Positions 21,971-34,974 are shown, numbered from the stretch's first letter. The stretch: DNA of 64,000 nucleotides from Onychomys torridus (GCF_903995425.1 NC_050451.1:15547429-15611428), one strand, 5' to 3'. The notes: generated by a model from the sequence alone, not told the origin. Translations and numbers: made by a program.

Positions 21971-23149
21971 ACACTATTAAGCACCATGAGGTACTTTTGA
22001 ATGTATTTGTAGGTACTAACTCATTCAATTCATAAAAACCTAAAAGTTGCATATCATTTTTATACCCAGCTTCTAAAAGAAAAATTGGGGACTTGAAAAA
22101 TGTTGGAACTTTCCATTTGACAGGCCTGTAGCATGCATCACGATGATCTGAATTCAGACTGCTTCAGCTGCACTGACCCTTCATTCATTTCTTTACTGAT
22201 AAAATTAGATATTGCAAAAAGATTTTGAATGAGTTGTGATTTACCTTGTAATCTAAAAGACAACATCTCAGATCTTTGACTTGAAATGCAACTAGTCATA
22301 TTCTAAGCTAATCATAACTATCTAATCATTTTTTTTTTTTTGCACTACTCAAACCCACTCAGACTAAGAAGGAAAGACAAAAAGCTACATCTGTCAAATG
22401 CCCTCTGATGCAGAATGGTAAGAATCATGGTGGCCTCCTTTACTGTTTCTTCACCACCACAAACTACACATGATGGGGAAGGGGGCAATGATTCATTCTT
22501 CTCAGTGTTCCCCAAAGGCTGTTCAAATTTCTTTGCACTGTTCAACCAGTGTCTCTAGGAATAATAGAGGTGACAGGAAGCTGAAAATAATGGGTGAGAT
22601 TCAGGCAGAAGAAAAATGGTCCAAGACTGTATTTCTGTGCTGTCTTTCTGCTAGGGCCCCATAGCAAATATTCATTAATGATACTGTCACTGTTTGGCTC
22701 TGCCATCCAAACAGATTGCTAACACTTTGTGGAGTAGACTTTAGTTGAAATTGAAAGGATCTATGTCAGGATTCAGAGTGGTCCATTTGTAGTCCCATCT
22801 TCTATAAAAGCCATTCTAAATAATGTTTTTAAAATCTACAAACCACAGAAATCCAGAAATTATCCACTTCTTGAATTCTGTGTCACAAAGCATAACAGAC
22901 AAACTGCTTAGATAATTCCTCTAGGGATGAACTTCAGAACCAAGTGGGAAAACACAGCTGGGCCCCACCAGGCCCCTTGCAGGCCCAGGGATCAATGCTA
23001 CGACTCCCAAGTAATCATGTTTTTCTGATCTGCACTTCTTTGTTTCTTCCTTCCTCATGAGAATTTCATTCTCAGATTGCTAAAAGATAAATACTGTAAC
23101 TCCTTAGTATGTTGACAAAATGAAGTATGGTTTGCAGAAAGTCCTGAGT
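21971..23149. other. Intronic, nothing firmly recognised
   Basis: A faint MIR-like patch may lie at 22010-22110. A poly(T) run is at 22329-22341. No gene signal. Confidence 0.5.
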
Positions 23150-23309
23150 TCAATCCCAACACTGCTTTAAAGTGGCACCTAATGGTACATACACATCTGT
23201 AATCCTACCACCTAGAAAGTGGAGGCAGGAAGATCACAAGTGCAAAATCATTCTTGGTTATTTAGTAAGTACTAAACCTGCCTAGTTAGATACATGAGAC
23301 ACAATCTAA

Positions 23310-23310
<1 letters not shown>
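23150..23310 (+). mobile_element. Old B1/PB1-like SINE
   Basis: CATCTGTAATCCTACCACCTAG, GTGGAGGCAGGAAGATCACAAG follows the Alu/B1 order but is strongly diverged. Confidence 0.55.

Positions 23311-23350
<40 letters not shown>
23311..23350. repeat. (ATA)n microsatellite
   Basis: About 13 ATA/TAA units forming the A-rich tail of the older SINE and the landing site of the next B1. Confidence 0.95.
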
Positions 23351-23351
<1 letters not shown>

Positions 23352-23500
23352 GCTGGGTGGTGATAGCATACACCTTTAATCCCAGCACTCAGGAGGCAGC
23401 AGAGCCAGGTGGATCTCTGTGAGTTCAAGGCCAGCCTGGTCGGCAGAGAGAGATCCAAAGCAGGCACCAAAACTACATAGAAACACTGTCTCAAAAAAAA
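23351..23500 (+). mobile_element. B1 SINE with A-rich tail
   Basis: GCTGGGTGGTGATAGCATAC, TTTAATCCCAGCACTCAGGA, GATCTCTGTGAGTTCAAGGC and CACTGTCTCAAAAA give a full-length 7SL-derived B1 in sense orientation. Confidence 0.92.
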
Positions 23501-23540
23501 AAAAATGAAAAGAAAAGAAAAAACAATAAAAAACAAAAAA

Positions 23541-24639
23541 TGAAAGGAACAAAGTGAGAGAGGGATGAAAGACAGAGAGACAGAGATGTTTCATAAGAAG
23601 AACAATGCTGAGGAGCTATTGGGAGTCTGTGGTTGCTAGGGAGGGAGAGTCAATTTTTTTGATATGTGTGTCTTCTAGTAGGTTGACTATATTCTAGTGA
23701 TCTGTACATGGGAAGACTAATTGGACCTAATAATTATTAAAGACAAAACAAAACACCATGAATTCTTGAGGGAAATGTGGCAGGGGAATAAGAATGAAGA
23801 AGTAGAAGTAGATATGACTAAAATATATTGTAGTCATGTATGAAAGTTTCAAAGAATAAATAAAAATACACTAAAAAGAATCAGGTGAGGGTGAATGAAG
23901 CAAGGGGGATCATGAGTTTTAAATCACCTTGCACTAGATAGTGGGACCTTGTCTCCAAAACAAAGTAATAGAATAAAAAGGGTTAGGGTCAGGCATCTAA
24001 TAGCGAGCTCCTGAGAAATAGAGAGTAAAGGAGAGCTGGACGAGGCAGAGGGCAGAGGCTGCAGCTCTCACAAGCTTCAAAGAAACAGGTCCCATCAGAA
24101 ACTGTCCAGTGTCTCACTTGGAAATGAGAAGAGTCCAGTAGATGGCCAAGTACAGCCGAGATCTATTTTGCATCTTCACACTGTACAACTTTGAAATATC
24201 CTTGACATTTCACAGGATCACACTAGTTTGAACAGGGATTCACCAAGTAAAAAGCAAGCTACACTGTCGAGGTAAATGTCCCTTCCCAACAACACTAACC
24301 AACAAGCCAGTGTTAGAACCTACAATTCAAAGTAAGTGAAGTAGGTCAACTGTGTAGATAGTGCCAAGGCTATGTGCAACTTCTCCTGAAATTTTGGTTA
24401 AATCCCAAAATGTAAGTATCATGTTCATTTTCTAAACTGTAAATGGCAATGCCTCTATAAACATATGTGTTAAAATCCTGAGTTGGCCACAATCTGCATG
24501 TTCTGGGCCACATACCACTAATGTTGGAAGGCACTCTGGGATGCAGAGCTACTTGTGGTCACCACAGTTCACGTATAGTCATGGGGCTTTACCCAGGCTC
24601 CCCTCAGAATACAAGGACAGACACACTTATTAGAAACTA
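23541..24639. other. Intronic, nothing recognised
   Basis: Sequence between the B1 tail and the inverted L1 3' end; no open frame of interest. Confidence 0.5.
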
Positions 24640-25575
24640 TTATGACTTTTACTTCTCTTTTTATTTATTTTCTCTTCAGATACAGGCTGGCATCCCATGG
24701 ATATCAGCCAGCCATTGTATGTCAAGCTTCAGTGAGCCCAGGCACCCCCTTTTCCACTAAGGTTAGAGGAGGCAATCAGACAAGAGGAATGCATCCCCAA
24801 ATCAGGCAACAGAGTCAGAGACAGCCTTTGCTCTTCCTACTAGGAGCCCCACAAAAACCAAGCTAAACAAGTCTTATATACATGCAGAGGACGAGGGCCC
24901 ATGTAGACTCTCTAGGTGTTGGTTTAGTCTCTGTCAGACCCTTTGAGCCAGGTTAGTTGGTTCTGTGGGTTTTCATGTGGTGCCCTCGACACCACTGAGT
25001 CCTACAATCCTCCCTCCCCCTCTTCTGCAGGATACCAAGAGCTCTGCCTAATATTTGTCTGTGAGTCTCTGCATCTGTTTGCGTCAAAGGCTCTCTGATG
25101 ACAGTTTGAATAGCCACCAATATATGAGTACAGCAGAATATCATTAGGAGTTATTTCAATGATTTTTTTAACCTGTAATGTTGGTTCTATCCTAGGTCTC
25201 TTGGGTGTCCAGTCTGCGGGTCCTGGCCCTTAGCATGGAGCCCCCTCTCAGGGTACAGGCCTCCAGCTGGGCCAGTCATTAGTCGGTCACTCCCACAACT
25301 TCTGTGCCATCGTTACCTCAGCACATCTTGTAGGGAGGACAAACTGTGGCTGGGTTGGTGTCCCAATCCCTCCTCTAGAAATCTTGCCTGGTTACAGAAG
25401 ATGGCCAGTTCAGGCTTAGTATCTCCCATTACTAGGAGTCTTAGCCGAGGTCACCCTCATAGATTTCTGGCAGTTTCCATTGCTCTAGGTTTCTAGTTCA
25501 TCTCAGGGATGCCCCAAGACTTCTACTTTCTTACAGCTGTTTCCCCTCTCCTTTCTTTGGAATCTACACAGAAGG
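24640..25575 (-). mobile_element. L1 3' UTR in the same orientation as the gene
   Basis: On the minus strand the sequence holds GAGACTCACAGACAAATATT, AGAGCTCTTGGTATCCTGCA, GACTCTGTTGCCTGATTTGG and an A-rich 3' end (24640-24665). It is one of two L1 pieces here that are sense to Zfp385d. Confidence 0.78.
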
Positions 25576-26061
25576 AATATTGCCAAGGGTGATAGTCTTT
25601 ATGCATCTTCCCAGCCTCACTTAATGTTCTGGCATCTTAGTTGATAACAGAAAAACAAGCATGTACAGGAAGACTTCACTGCATCGGAACCCCAGCTTCT
25701 TAATGTTAAAGACAATGTTATTCTTTATATTTTCCTGTTTTAATATACCACAGCTAGACCTGGATCTGCTAGGTAAGAGATGATATCATCAAATGTGTGA
25801 TGCTAGCCTTTTTTCATCCTTTCAAAGGATGCATTCCTATCTTTTTCTAGGGCTAGACCAAAAACTCACCAGCAGTATACACAGTCAACCAAGTTGCCAC
25901 CCTTGCTCATTTTCTCCAAGTACCTGGAAAACACTTTCATTCTTTACTTCCTTGGTTCTCACAGTATCTCACTGTGATAGGCACAGTGTTAGAAATATCC
26001 AAGAATCAAGTGCAATGTGTTCCTGTAAATTCATAATCCTGGAACTTCCTTTGGCCTCATA
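25576..26061. other. Intronic, nothing recognised
   Basis: No repeat identified. Confidence 0.5.
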
Positions 26062-26185
26062 ACCACACGGACATTTTAAAAAAGAGGGATTTCAAATTCC
26101 ACTGCCCAGTCTCTGATTCAGTATGAACTGGTGGGAGCCTGAATGTCTGCATTTCTAACAAATCACCAAGTATTACTATTGATGA
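26062..26185 (+). mobile_element. MER5A-type hAT fragment
   Basis: TCTCTGATTCAGTATGAACTGG...GCATTTCTAACAAATCACC follows the conserved core of MER5A, an old mammalian hAT-Charlie relic. Confidence 0.65.
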
Positions 26186-26219
26186 AATTATTAAGGCCAC
26201 TGCACATAGTAAAAAGGGA

Positions 26220-26575
26220 GGTTTATTTTGTGGGGTAACTTACAAATGAAGGGATGGGTTGTAGGGTCTGGCAAAGGTATGACACACTCTGGCAGTGTTC
26301 TCTGGAGAACTCTGCTCCGTCTACCTCCAGCATCCAGGGTCCCAGAACCAAGAGAGACCTCTCCTCTCCTCGGTCTCCCGCTTCCTCCCTCAGCCCCGCC
26401 TTGTGGGCATGACCATTACCGAAGCCTCAATGGGGGTTGGAACTTCCAGGCCAGGCTGCAGCTGCGAGAACCACACTTCAAAACCGCCATGGACATTCCT
26501 GCCAGTCCGTTTCTGGCTCAGATTTATTGGTGTCAGCTGTGAAGTTAAATACCACTTAAACAGCAAGTCACACAC
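26220..26575 (-). mobile_element. Rodent LTR (solo), sense to the gene
   Basis: On the minus strand: ATGCCCACAAGGCGGGGCTG, GTTCTCCAGAGAACACTGCC, TTTGTAAGTTACCCCACAAA, then AATAAA near the end. The GC-rich centre and terminal poly(A) signal mark an LTR, different from the mys-like family elsewhere in the window. Exact ends and target duplication are not clear. Confidence 0.65.
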
Positions 26576-26774
26576 TTGAGAAAAGAAAGTTTAGAATTGA
26601 GTGGCTTAGTGTCCTTGTTTGCCTGTGACTGAGGGAGTTCACGGACAGGGGAACTTTTATGCAAAAATGGGACTGTCTGGGTGTTCCAAGAAAGCTGGGA
26701 CAAGTCAAACACCTATGAAAGAAATTTTGGAAAAGTAGGAAACAAACAAACCAAAAAATAAAAAAAGGGGAGGG

Positions 26775-26962
26775 GGCTGGAGAAGACGGCTCAGGAGTTA
26801 AGAGCACTTGCTGAGGACCAAAGTTCAGTTCTAAGCACATATATCAGGCTGCTTGTAACTACAGATACAGGGCCCAACACCTCCTCTGGACTCAGTGGCT
26901 ATTCCCCTCCCCATGTATATATATGCATACATAAAAATTAAAATAAATGTTTTGTTTGAAAA
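26775..26962 (+). mobile_element. B2 SINE
   Basis: GGGGGCTGGAGAAGACGGCT, CAGGAGTTAAGAGCACTTGC, and CTCCTCTGGACTCAGTGG, ending in AAAATTAAAATAAATG. Sense-orientation B2 with its tRNA-like head. Confidence 0.88.
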
Positions 26963-27085
26963 GAACAAGAAATAGCAATAACAAATATAGCTAGCTGTAT
27001 GAATGTTTCTACAGCTGCACATGTACACAGGCATGTGTGCATAATGGTCCAAGCACATTGGGAGGCAGTTCTTGAAATAATTGTT

Positions 27086-27189
27086 TCTTTCTTTTTTTTT
27101 TTTTTTTTTTTTTTTTTTTAGCTAAGGATCAATCCCAGGGCCTTGCTCTTGCTAGGCAAGTGCTCTACCACTGAACTAAATCCCCAACC
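27086..27189 (-). mobile_element. ID SINE with long poly(A) and 13-bp target duplication
   Basis: Reversed ID element: about 28 T, then GATCAATCCCAGGGCCTTGC, GGCAAGTGCTCTACCACTGA, TCCCCAACC. TGAAATAATTGTT is present on both sides (27073-27085 and 27190-27202) without change, so the insertion is fairly recent. Confidence 0.95.
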
Positions 27190-27204
27190 TGAAATAATTG
27201 TTAT

Positions 27205-27650
27205 AATCAAAGATATATGAAGACACATTCAGGTCTTTGAAGCAGAGCCCAGTCCCCACTGATGTTCCATTCAGCAGTAATATCAAGTTTTGTGGGGGTT
27301 TTGGGGTGGTTGTTTTTTGGTTTTTTTTTTTTTGGTTTTTTTTTTTGACAGAAATAGGGTCTCATCTCTAATTAGAGTGTGTGTTTCTAAGAAAAAAAAT
27401 TTTTTCCTCTTAGAGACTTCCTTATAAATCCATTTGTTTCATCCTCTCTGAATGCAAGTTAAACCTATGTAAATCAATCATTAGTCAGGCTCAGTCTGTC
27501 TGGGTGGATCCAACCACCGTACACAGAGCTAATAAGCACCAAGATAAATGTGTGCAATTTGTCACACTCTGTGATATTTTTGCAAACTGTAAAGGGAAAG
27601 AAAAGGAGAGAAAAAATAGTTTGTTCCAAAGCTAGTTTAAACAACTGGAT
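27205..27650. other. Intronic, T-rich, nothing recognised
   Basis: GT- and T-rich run at 27292-27346, otherwise unremarkable. Confidence 0.5.
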
Positions 27651-27940
27651 GGAGTCTTAGAGTTTTATTGCTATGAAGAGACACCATGACCACAGCAACT
27701 CTTATAAAGGAAAATATTTAATTGGGACTGGCTTACAGTTTCAGAGTTTCATGGTGCTTCAGAGCTAGTTAAGTGTTCTACATCCAGACTGGCAGGCAGA
27801 AGGAAGAGAGTAAGAATGAGCCATGAGCCTGGCTCAATCATCTGAAACCTCAAAGCCCACCCTCAGTAACACACTTCCTCCAAGAAGGCCACACCTCCCA
27901 ATAGTGCCACTCATTATGAACCCATTTTCATTCAAGCTGC
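27651..27940 (+). mobile_element. Rodent medium-reiteration repeat, copy 1
   Basis: TTTTATTGCTATGAAGAGACACCATGACC, AACTCTTATAAAGG and CTCCCAATAGTGCCACTC match the adjoining copy 2 and the one at 35156. I do not name the family. Confidence 0.7.
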
Positions 27941-27943
27941 CTG

Positions 27944-28270
27944 TCTTAGTTCGGGTTTCTATTGCTGTGAAAAGACACCATGACCACAGCAATTCTTATA
28001 AGGGAAAACATTTAATTGTGCTGGCTTACAGTTCAGAGGTTCATCATGGTGGGACATAGCATGCAGGAAGACATGGCGCTGGAAAAGGAGCTGCTACATG
28101 TTGATATGCAGGCAACAGGGTATAGACTGTGACACTAGGTATACCATGAGAATAGGAGACCTCAAAGCCCACCACCACAGTGACACACTTCCTCCAACAA
28201 GACTACACTTACTCCAACAAAGCCACACCTCCTAATAGTGCCACTCCCTTCAAATTACCACATCACCACA
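27944..28270 (+). mobile_element. Rodent medium-reiteration repeat, copy 2 (head-to-tail with copy 1)
   Basis: TCTTAGTTCGGGTTTCTATTG, GACACCATGACCACAGCAAT, GGCTTACAGTTCAGAGG, GACACACTTCCTCC and CTCCTAATAGTGCCACTCCC. Same orientation as copy 1 and better preserved. Confidence 0.75.
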
Positions 28271-30864
28271 GATGGTATGAGATTAGAAAGCTACCTTTCC
28301 TAAGCTTGTTAGATAATGTTTTTCCATCAATAGGACAAAAGGAAAAAAAAATAAGTGTATGAATAATGGTTCTCATAATTCAGATGCTTTCAAAGGTTAA
28401 AAAAGTAAGTACTGTATATTAGAAGTAAGCCTATATATTGAAAGTCTTGATTCCATATCTGGCAAGAAGTCAAAGTTGGCTTTTGCAGTTAGTGGCCTTG
28501 GTAGCCATCTGGGTAGAACATATAGCAACAGCCTTTTCCCTCTGACCAAGTGCTCTAGGGAAGAAATAGGGTATCTTGTGTCCTTAACTTCTATTTTAAC
28601 TGTGTATTTGGCAGGAATTATAGCACAGGGTGATATAAAGTTAGAAATATTTGCTGATTGAAACTGAACACAAGATGAATGAGCTCTTATCTATTTATAT
28701 TTTAGGATATGTAGAGAAGGATATATAGAGAAGTTAGAAGGTTATCATGCCAAGATACTTAGAATATAGGCACATGGTCTAGGATTCTATTGGGCAGAAC
28801 ATTACAGTGGAAAAAAACATAATATTTTCTTCCATGTAGAATGGTCTTGAAGATAAGGAAACAAGTTCTCATAATGGGCAGTGCCTTATGAAAGACTTAG
28901 TATGCAGATAATTTAGAACATTATCCCATCTGGTCATCGGCATTTTAGTGCCTGTACAAGATTACTCACATTTTCCATTACAGTTTTAGAATTTCATGGA
29001 TTAAACGAGGAAAAACACATTTTCACCATCAGAAAGAAGCCACAATGTAACCAAGGGGCTTATACCACAGTCCACTATGCAGATGTTCAGAGTAAGGGGC
29101 TCTTTAATTTCAGGCTACTAGGAAAGGGATTTCCAAGGAGACAATTCCACTGGAGAAATGATGGAATGTTTACAAAGAAGAGGAAGAAATGAAATAAGCA
29201 AAGGCCTTTACAAAGATGGAGAGAATATTTACTTTTAGGGAAACATTATCTACAATTGAATATGGTCCTTTCAACTGAAAATTAAAAGTAGCAGTTTATG
29301 ATTACTTTTGCTTTGACTGGTGGGGGAGAAAGAAGTCACCATATAATACAATCACCTGATAAAATTTCTCTCCTCAAAGTAATTGCCTCTATATGGTTTT
29401 ACCATGATAATTTTTAAACATCAGAACATCCATAAAAATTAGAGAAAATGTACAAGTTAAACCTTAGAGGAGAAATATAAATTTGACTATTTACCAGAAA
29501 AATGAACACAGAAAGGTTTCTAGAACTTCCTGAAAAATCACAGAACACTATAGTAGAAACAACTATTACTGGCAAAGGAAGGGGGGAAATTTTCTACAGA
29601 AATCATACAAGCACAATTTTATGAAATTTCAGATAGAGTATTGTATTTCCTATTATCCTCATTGACTATCACATATTTACTGAACTTCCAAACTATAGAA
29701 TCCTTCTTTATAATTTCTTAAAATAGGCATTATAATTATATCTCCATTTCAGCAAAACACTAAAGAAACATTATTAAACAAACACAAATAATTACTCTTT
29801 ACTTTTCCACAAACTGTGCAATGAAAACTATTTTATCTTTCTATAGGCTTTACTGAAGAGTGTTTGTCTTGTAAATAGCCCAAACCTCATTGTTTGCATA
29901 TACAATGTTTAATTTGATAGTGTAAATTATTTTTTAAAGTGGAGCTATGTCAGTAAAGAGTATTGTGTCTGAGAGTTAATTTTAAAGGACAAACGTGAGC
30001 TTTTGGAAACTGATGACCCTACTGACTAGCTCCATCCCGTAGAATATTAAATACTTTGATAGCTACAAAAGGATAGAAATGTGTTCCCAGTGGACTTAAC
30101 TTCACAAGGGATGCTGATATTTTTCTTTAATTTCTACTGTTTGGATCTTATTTCAGATCTAGACTTTATCATTAGTTTCACTAAAATAACATTTAATAAA
30201 ATAACATTAATATAACAAGACAAGTCTTAAGTTTTAGGAGTCAGCATTTTCATTAGGATACATATATCTTTTGTTTGGTTTTGATTTTGATTTTTGTAGT
30301 CTGACCAATCTTTATTTAGCTTACTTTGTTCCTCCAAATTTAGAGGAACTTAGAGATTTATGTATGTTTTATTGTGCACATGGGATTGAGTTAATTACCA
30401 CTAGAATACGTTTTCACCAAATTGTGATGGGTTTAAATAGACTTAAAATAAACTACTCAGAGTCTCAAAATTTGGACTAACACCACTGACTTAGTCATGT
30501 TGAACCAAACTGCCTTCTTGCCTCCCACAGATCATCACTTTACTGGCCACAGTGGTCTCAGAAACTCCAAAGCCAGGAAGGAGACTGGCTCACTGGGTTA
30601 ATGGTAGACTAAATGTTCAAAGGCAGCAGTGAACAGGAAGACTCAGTGCCCCGCACCTCGTCTTGCTAGGGCCCACCCTCTCTTGCTTTCTTCCCACCAG
30701 CCTGTGCCCAGCAGACAGTGGCTCCTTGCCTTCTTCCCTCTTCAGCAGGTCCAGTCAAGTCTCTGATGGTTCTTTTTCAGCTTTCAGTATCTAAATGAGT
30801 TAATTCACAGGAGAAACAAAAAAAGGAGCTAAGGACACATATATCTTAGGGTGTCTCACCATTG
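28271..30864. other. Intronic, about 2.6 kb without recognised repeats
   Basis: The longest repeat-free stretch of the left half. AT-rich, no convincing frame. Any conserved regulatory element would have to be found by comparison. Confidence 0.55.
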
Positions 30865-30975
30865 ATGGTTGGTTGATTTTTGAGACCAGGATGGCCTCGA
30901 ACTCAAGATCTTTCTGCCTGCCTTTGTTTCCCGAGTACAAGGTGTGTATCACCCAGTTTGGCAATCCCTGTTTTA
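30865..30975 (-). mobile_element. B1-like SINE fragment
   Basis: TTTTTGAGACCAGGATGGCCTCGAACTC followed by TTTCCCGAGTACAAGG is a reversed B1. Confidence 0.75.
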
Positions 30976-32170
30976 ATTATTGGTATTTTTTGTTACTTTT
31001 AATCAAAGAGCAGTTATGAAAAGTAAAAGTTAGTGCCGGTACCTTGATTGAGAATGTCGACTTGCCTTAGAGAGCATTTTCTAAAAGCAGTTTCCTTTTC
31101 TTGTTATGGAAGATGCATATCTGGTGTGTTCTGCATTCTGTAGCTATTTTGAAGGTAGCATAGGCTTTGGAGCTGTTTCTCTAGCAATGGAAAATCCTTT
31201 CCACGGAGTGTGTCATGCTTTGTCTTCTGTAACAGGCTTTTCTTGCCTGAAGAGGAAGTCAGTCCAGGAACACTAGACTCCAGGCTTGAATGTGTGTAGT
31301 CAAATGTCTCAGTGTTCTGGGAGTGTGTCAGGCTAAGAACACAGCCAAGCCTGGTACTTGGAAGGTTTCTGCCAAGCAATCAAGATCACAGCCAAGTCCA
31401 AATAGCCAACTGACAGGATTGAGGAGACAAGGCAGAGCCAGGAGGCAGGCTGGGCTAGAAGAAATAGAGCCTCGGGTATTTGAGGACACGGTTTAAGACC
31501 ACAGTAGGCAGGCAAGGTGATGACCTTGTCCGTTTATTTTTAGCATGACAGCCTGGCCACTTGGAAAGCCCTCATGGCTTCATGGAGGAAATTTTCCATG
31601 CCCACCATCTGGCCCTCAATAGAATTGGCCAAGGAATAAAGGGAGCAGTGGTCCAGATTCTGTGCATTGTGTCTCAAGACCACACCAGTCTAGACAGGTG
31701 ACTTCCTACCTCATTACAATAAAAGAACAAGGCAAGAAAATAAACATATGTGTTTGCTTATTGTCTCTGTGAGATCTTAGCGTTCTCTCATGAACCAGCC
31801 CTTGTGGAGGGCATTGTTATAGAAAACAAAGAAAAGCTTTTCTCACTTTTCTCTAGAAAGCAAAACAAAACGAAAACAAACAGACGAAAAAAGAATGAAA
31901 ACCAAGGACTGCTCAACTCAAACAATGGAATCCATTTGTATTGTCTGGTCCAGCAACATCATCTTCTCAGAAAGAGAATGTACCTGCCTAGAGCTGTTCT
32001 ATAAAAAAAATATCATGTTTTTCAGCATATTTAAAGTCTAGGATAAGGTCATCTAGATAACTCAAGTGAACAATTCTAAGTATTAAAGGAATTCTTGAAA
32101 GATTCTTGGATATTAAAAAAATACTGCATTTTGTTTTCATACAACTCATTTCCATAGAAAATGTGATGTG
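30976..32170. other. Intronic, nothing recognised
   Basis: Overlapping open frames on both strands at 31104-31515 are short and unlike any family I know. Confidence 0.5.

Positions 32171-32217
<47 letters not shown>
32171..32217. repeat. (TG)n microsatellite
   Basis: About 23 TG units. Confidence 0.97.
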
Positions 32218-32219
<2 letters not shown>

Positions 32220-32554
32220 GCATCATCTGTAGCATCATCATGCTATCATTTCAGGAATTACTTCTCATTTAACAGTTCAGAAAAAAATAATCCACCATGA
32301 CTCAATATTTATAAGATAATTTCAAAACCAGCTGGTCTCCTTTCTGTTGACCAATCAGTCACAGTAAATAAATATGTCTCTGGCTATAGGTTAAATTAAC
32401 TTAAACAATATATTTCAATAAGAAATTTTTTTGTACTTGCTTATTTAATAGCCAAATAGTTGTGTTATTTATGCCCTTACATTGTATTTCACTCAGAGAT
32501 AAGTTTTGTGGCTTCCTTCCTTCTCTTTTTCCTCTGTTTGGTTTTATGTTTTAC

Positions 32555-32675
32555 CTAGGATCTCATTCTCGAGGCTGACTGGGAACTCTCTATGCAGCCT
32601 CAGCTGACCTGAATGATCTTCCCAACTCAGCCTCCTGACTACCTGAATTACAGGCATTATCCCAGCTCTCCTTTT
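32555..32675 (-). mobile_element. Old B1/PB1-like SINE
   Basis: TAGGATCTCATTCTCGAGGCTG and AGCCTCCTGACTACCTGAATTAC keep the reversed B1 order. Confidence 0.6.
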
Positions 32676-32689
32676 ATTCATAAAAGAAT

Positions 32690-32860
32690 ATTTTTATCAT
32701 CTATAATTCCAGAATTTAAGAGGTAGTGGCATGAGGATTGTCAAAAGTTCAAGATCAGCACAGGCTACAGAGTGAGAGCACATGCTAAAAATAATTAAAT
32801 AAATAACTAATTAAACTTGGCAGATAAATAAATAAACAAATAAATAAATAAATAGAAGGA
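32690..32860 (+). mobile_element. Old PB1-like SINE with (AAAT)n tail
   Basis: ATCTATAATTCCAGAATTTAAG...TCAAGATCAGCACAGGCTACAG, then an A/T tail of AAAT units to about 32853. Confidence 0.65.
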
Positions 32861-33289
32861 AGGAAGACAGGAGGAAAAAGGAATGTTAATTTTTATCAAC
32901 TTATCTGAACAGATGCATGGAATTAACTAATCCATAGAATTTGCATGCAATTCATCAGTTGCATCTTTGAGGTTCCATCATCACAGATGCCCTGATTCTT
33001 CGAAGGAATTTCCTCCTAAGGTTTCTGAGGTAATGATGGAAAATATGCCAACCTATCCACTGTGTAAATGCTGGTGTTGGTGATATTGATGTATTGCAGC
33101 ATGTGAGTGAATGACAAATATGGAAGAAATCCAGTCTATTCTGCGAGTTCCCAGCAACACAACACACTCAGAGCCATCAGTTGCCTTGCTAAGGTGAAGG
33201 CTTCTTTTTCAAAGACTTTAATGACTCATTAGCTTTGGCTATGACTTTTTCTAGATAGCTAGACCCACATCTCTACTGTCTAGTTTTAC

Positions 33290-33480
33290 AAATGATTATT
33301 CTATGTGTCTATGTGCATTTGTTTGTATATTTGGGAGGCACTCACAGAAGGGAATCAGTTCCCCTGGAGTTGGGATTACAAGATGTTAAAGGCAGTCTCT
33401 ATGGGCACCAAGAACAAACCCAGGTCCTCTGCAAGAACATCAAGTATTCTGCTGACCCATCATCCTTCCAGGTCCAGAGT
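33290..33480 (-). mobile_element. B3-type SINE
   Basis: GGAATCAGTTCCCCTGGAGTTGG and CCAGGTCCTCTGCAAGAACAT keep the reversed B3 order. Confidence 0.65.
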
Positions 33481-34047
33481 TCTTATTGTGTAATTGAAAA
33501 TCTACTATCAATATTCATCTACTCTCTTATATAATATAGATATTAATCATAAATTTCATAATCAGAACCAAAATTATTTACACATTATTGTTATCACTTG
33601 ACAGAGAAAACATTATCTCTGACACTAGTGAGCAACATATAAAACTTTTATGTGATATCAAGAGGACTTTGTTTCTATTTTTTTCTATTTCTGCAAGAAC
33701 ATTATTAAGGTGATGCTTACTACTAGAAAGTAGTATGTAATTTTTAACTATTTTGTAGCTCTTATAACAGAAATATATGTCTTAAACATTTTAGTGTGAT
33801 GTTGTTACATTATTGTAAATTGGATGTACTGTGTCAGATTTGTAATTCTTATTGATTATTTATAACAGTATCTTTCTGTAAATGCAATAATTTAAAATGC
33901 CAAATTTTCAGAGATAGAGCTTTAAAATCTAGAGTTTAGAAATCATGTAAAATGTATGAATTACTATGCATTGGTCTTTCTGTTGCTTCATGTAAGTAGT
34001 GGTGTTCATCTGCAGGTTTTCCCTTTAGATAAAGAATATGCCAAGGC
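33481..34047. other. Intronic, nothing recognised
   Basis: Very AT-rich. Confidence 0.5.
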
Positions 34048-34250
34048 TTGAGGGATGGTGCTGAGGTGAAGATCACTTGTTGCTCTTCCAGAGGATCTGA
34101 GTTTGGCTCCCAGTACTAACATGAAGCTTGCACCTCCTATAACTCCAGGTACAGACCTGACACTCTACTATCATTCACAGGCACCCTATATGAGAAATAT
34201 ACTGATACATGCACTTAAATAACAAATTTTAAAAATATAAGCCAAGCTTT
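34048..34250 (+). mobile_element. B2/B3-type SINE
   Basis: GAGGGATGGTGCTGAGGTGAA, TTGCTCTTCCAGAGGATCTGAG and CACAGGCACCCTATATGAG give a diverged sense B2/B3. Confidence 0.65.
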
Positions 34251-34429
34251 CCACTCTGCTCATGTTACCACTATTCATCATTGTGGGAAAGTTCTAGTCA
34301 GGTTCATTAATAAGAAAGAAAAGGACATGCAAATTAATTAAAACTTTCTTTGCTGTCAGCTGATATAATTTCATGACCTAACACTTGTAAAACCCTAAAT
34401 AATTTAGCAAAGAACAATAGTTTATGAGC

Positions 34430-34935
34430 TCAGGAATGTCATCAATGCAACATTTATATACAAAATCAGTTGTACTTCTATTCAACAGCAATGAATAATC
34501 TACAGGAGAAATTAACAGATGGATTCATTTATAATAATATGAAAAACATAAAATACTCAGCATTAAATTTAATCAATATCTTGAGAGACCTACACATTGG
34601 AAACTATAAGATAATGTTGAAAGGCATTAAAGAAGACTGAAGTACATCAGTGAAAAACACGTGTTCATTTATTGGAAGACTTAATATTAATGTGGCAAGA
34701 TGACCCAAATGAGTCCACATCATCAGTGTAATCACTCTAAACTCATATGTGTATTTTTTTTTGTAGAAATGGAGAATCTGACTTACAACTCATACAGAAA
34801 GGCATGGATCCGTAAATACAAAGTCGAATATTGAAAAGAACAAAACTGGATAACTCACACTTCTTGAATTCAACATATATTAAAAATTATAGCAATCAAA
34901 GGAGTATGCTGCCCAAGCATAAACAAGAGAAACAG
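34430..34935 (+). mobile_element. Ancient L1 ORF2 fragment
   Basis: GAGAGACCTACACATTGGAAACTA, TATTGGAAGACTTAATATTAATG and AACAAAACTGGATAACTCACACTT follow the reverse-transcriptase-downstream part of mammalian L1 ORF2. Frames are broken throughout. Confidence 0.7.
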
Positions 34936-34974
34936 AAATGAATCCCAAACTCATACACATGTGTATGGGAAATT

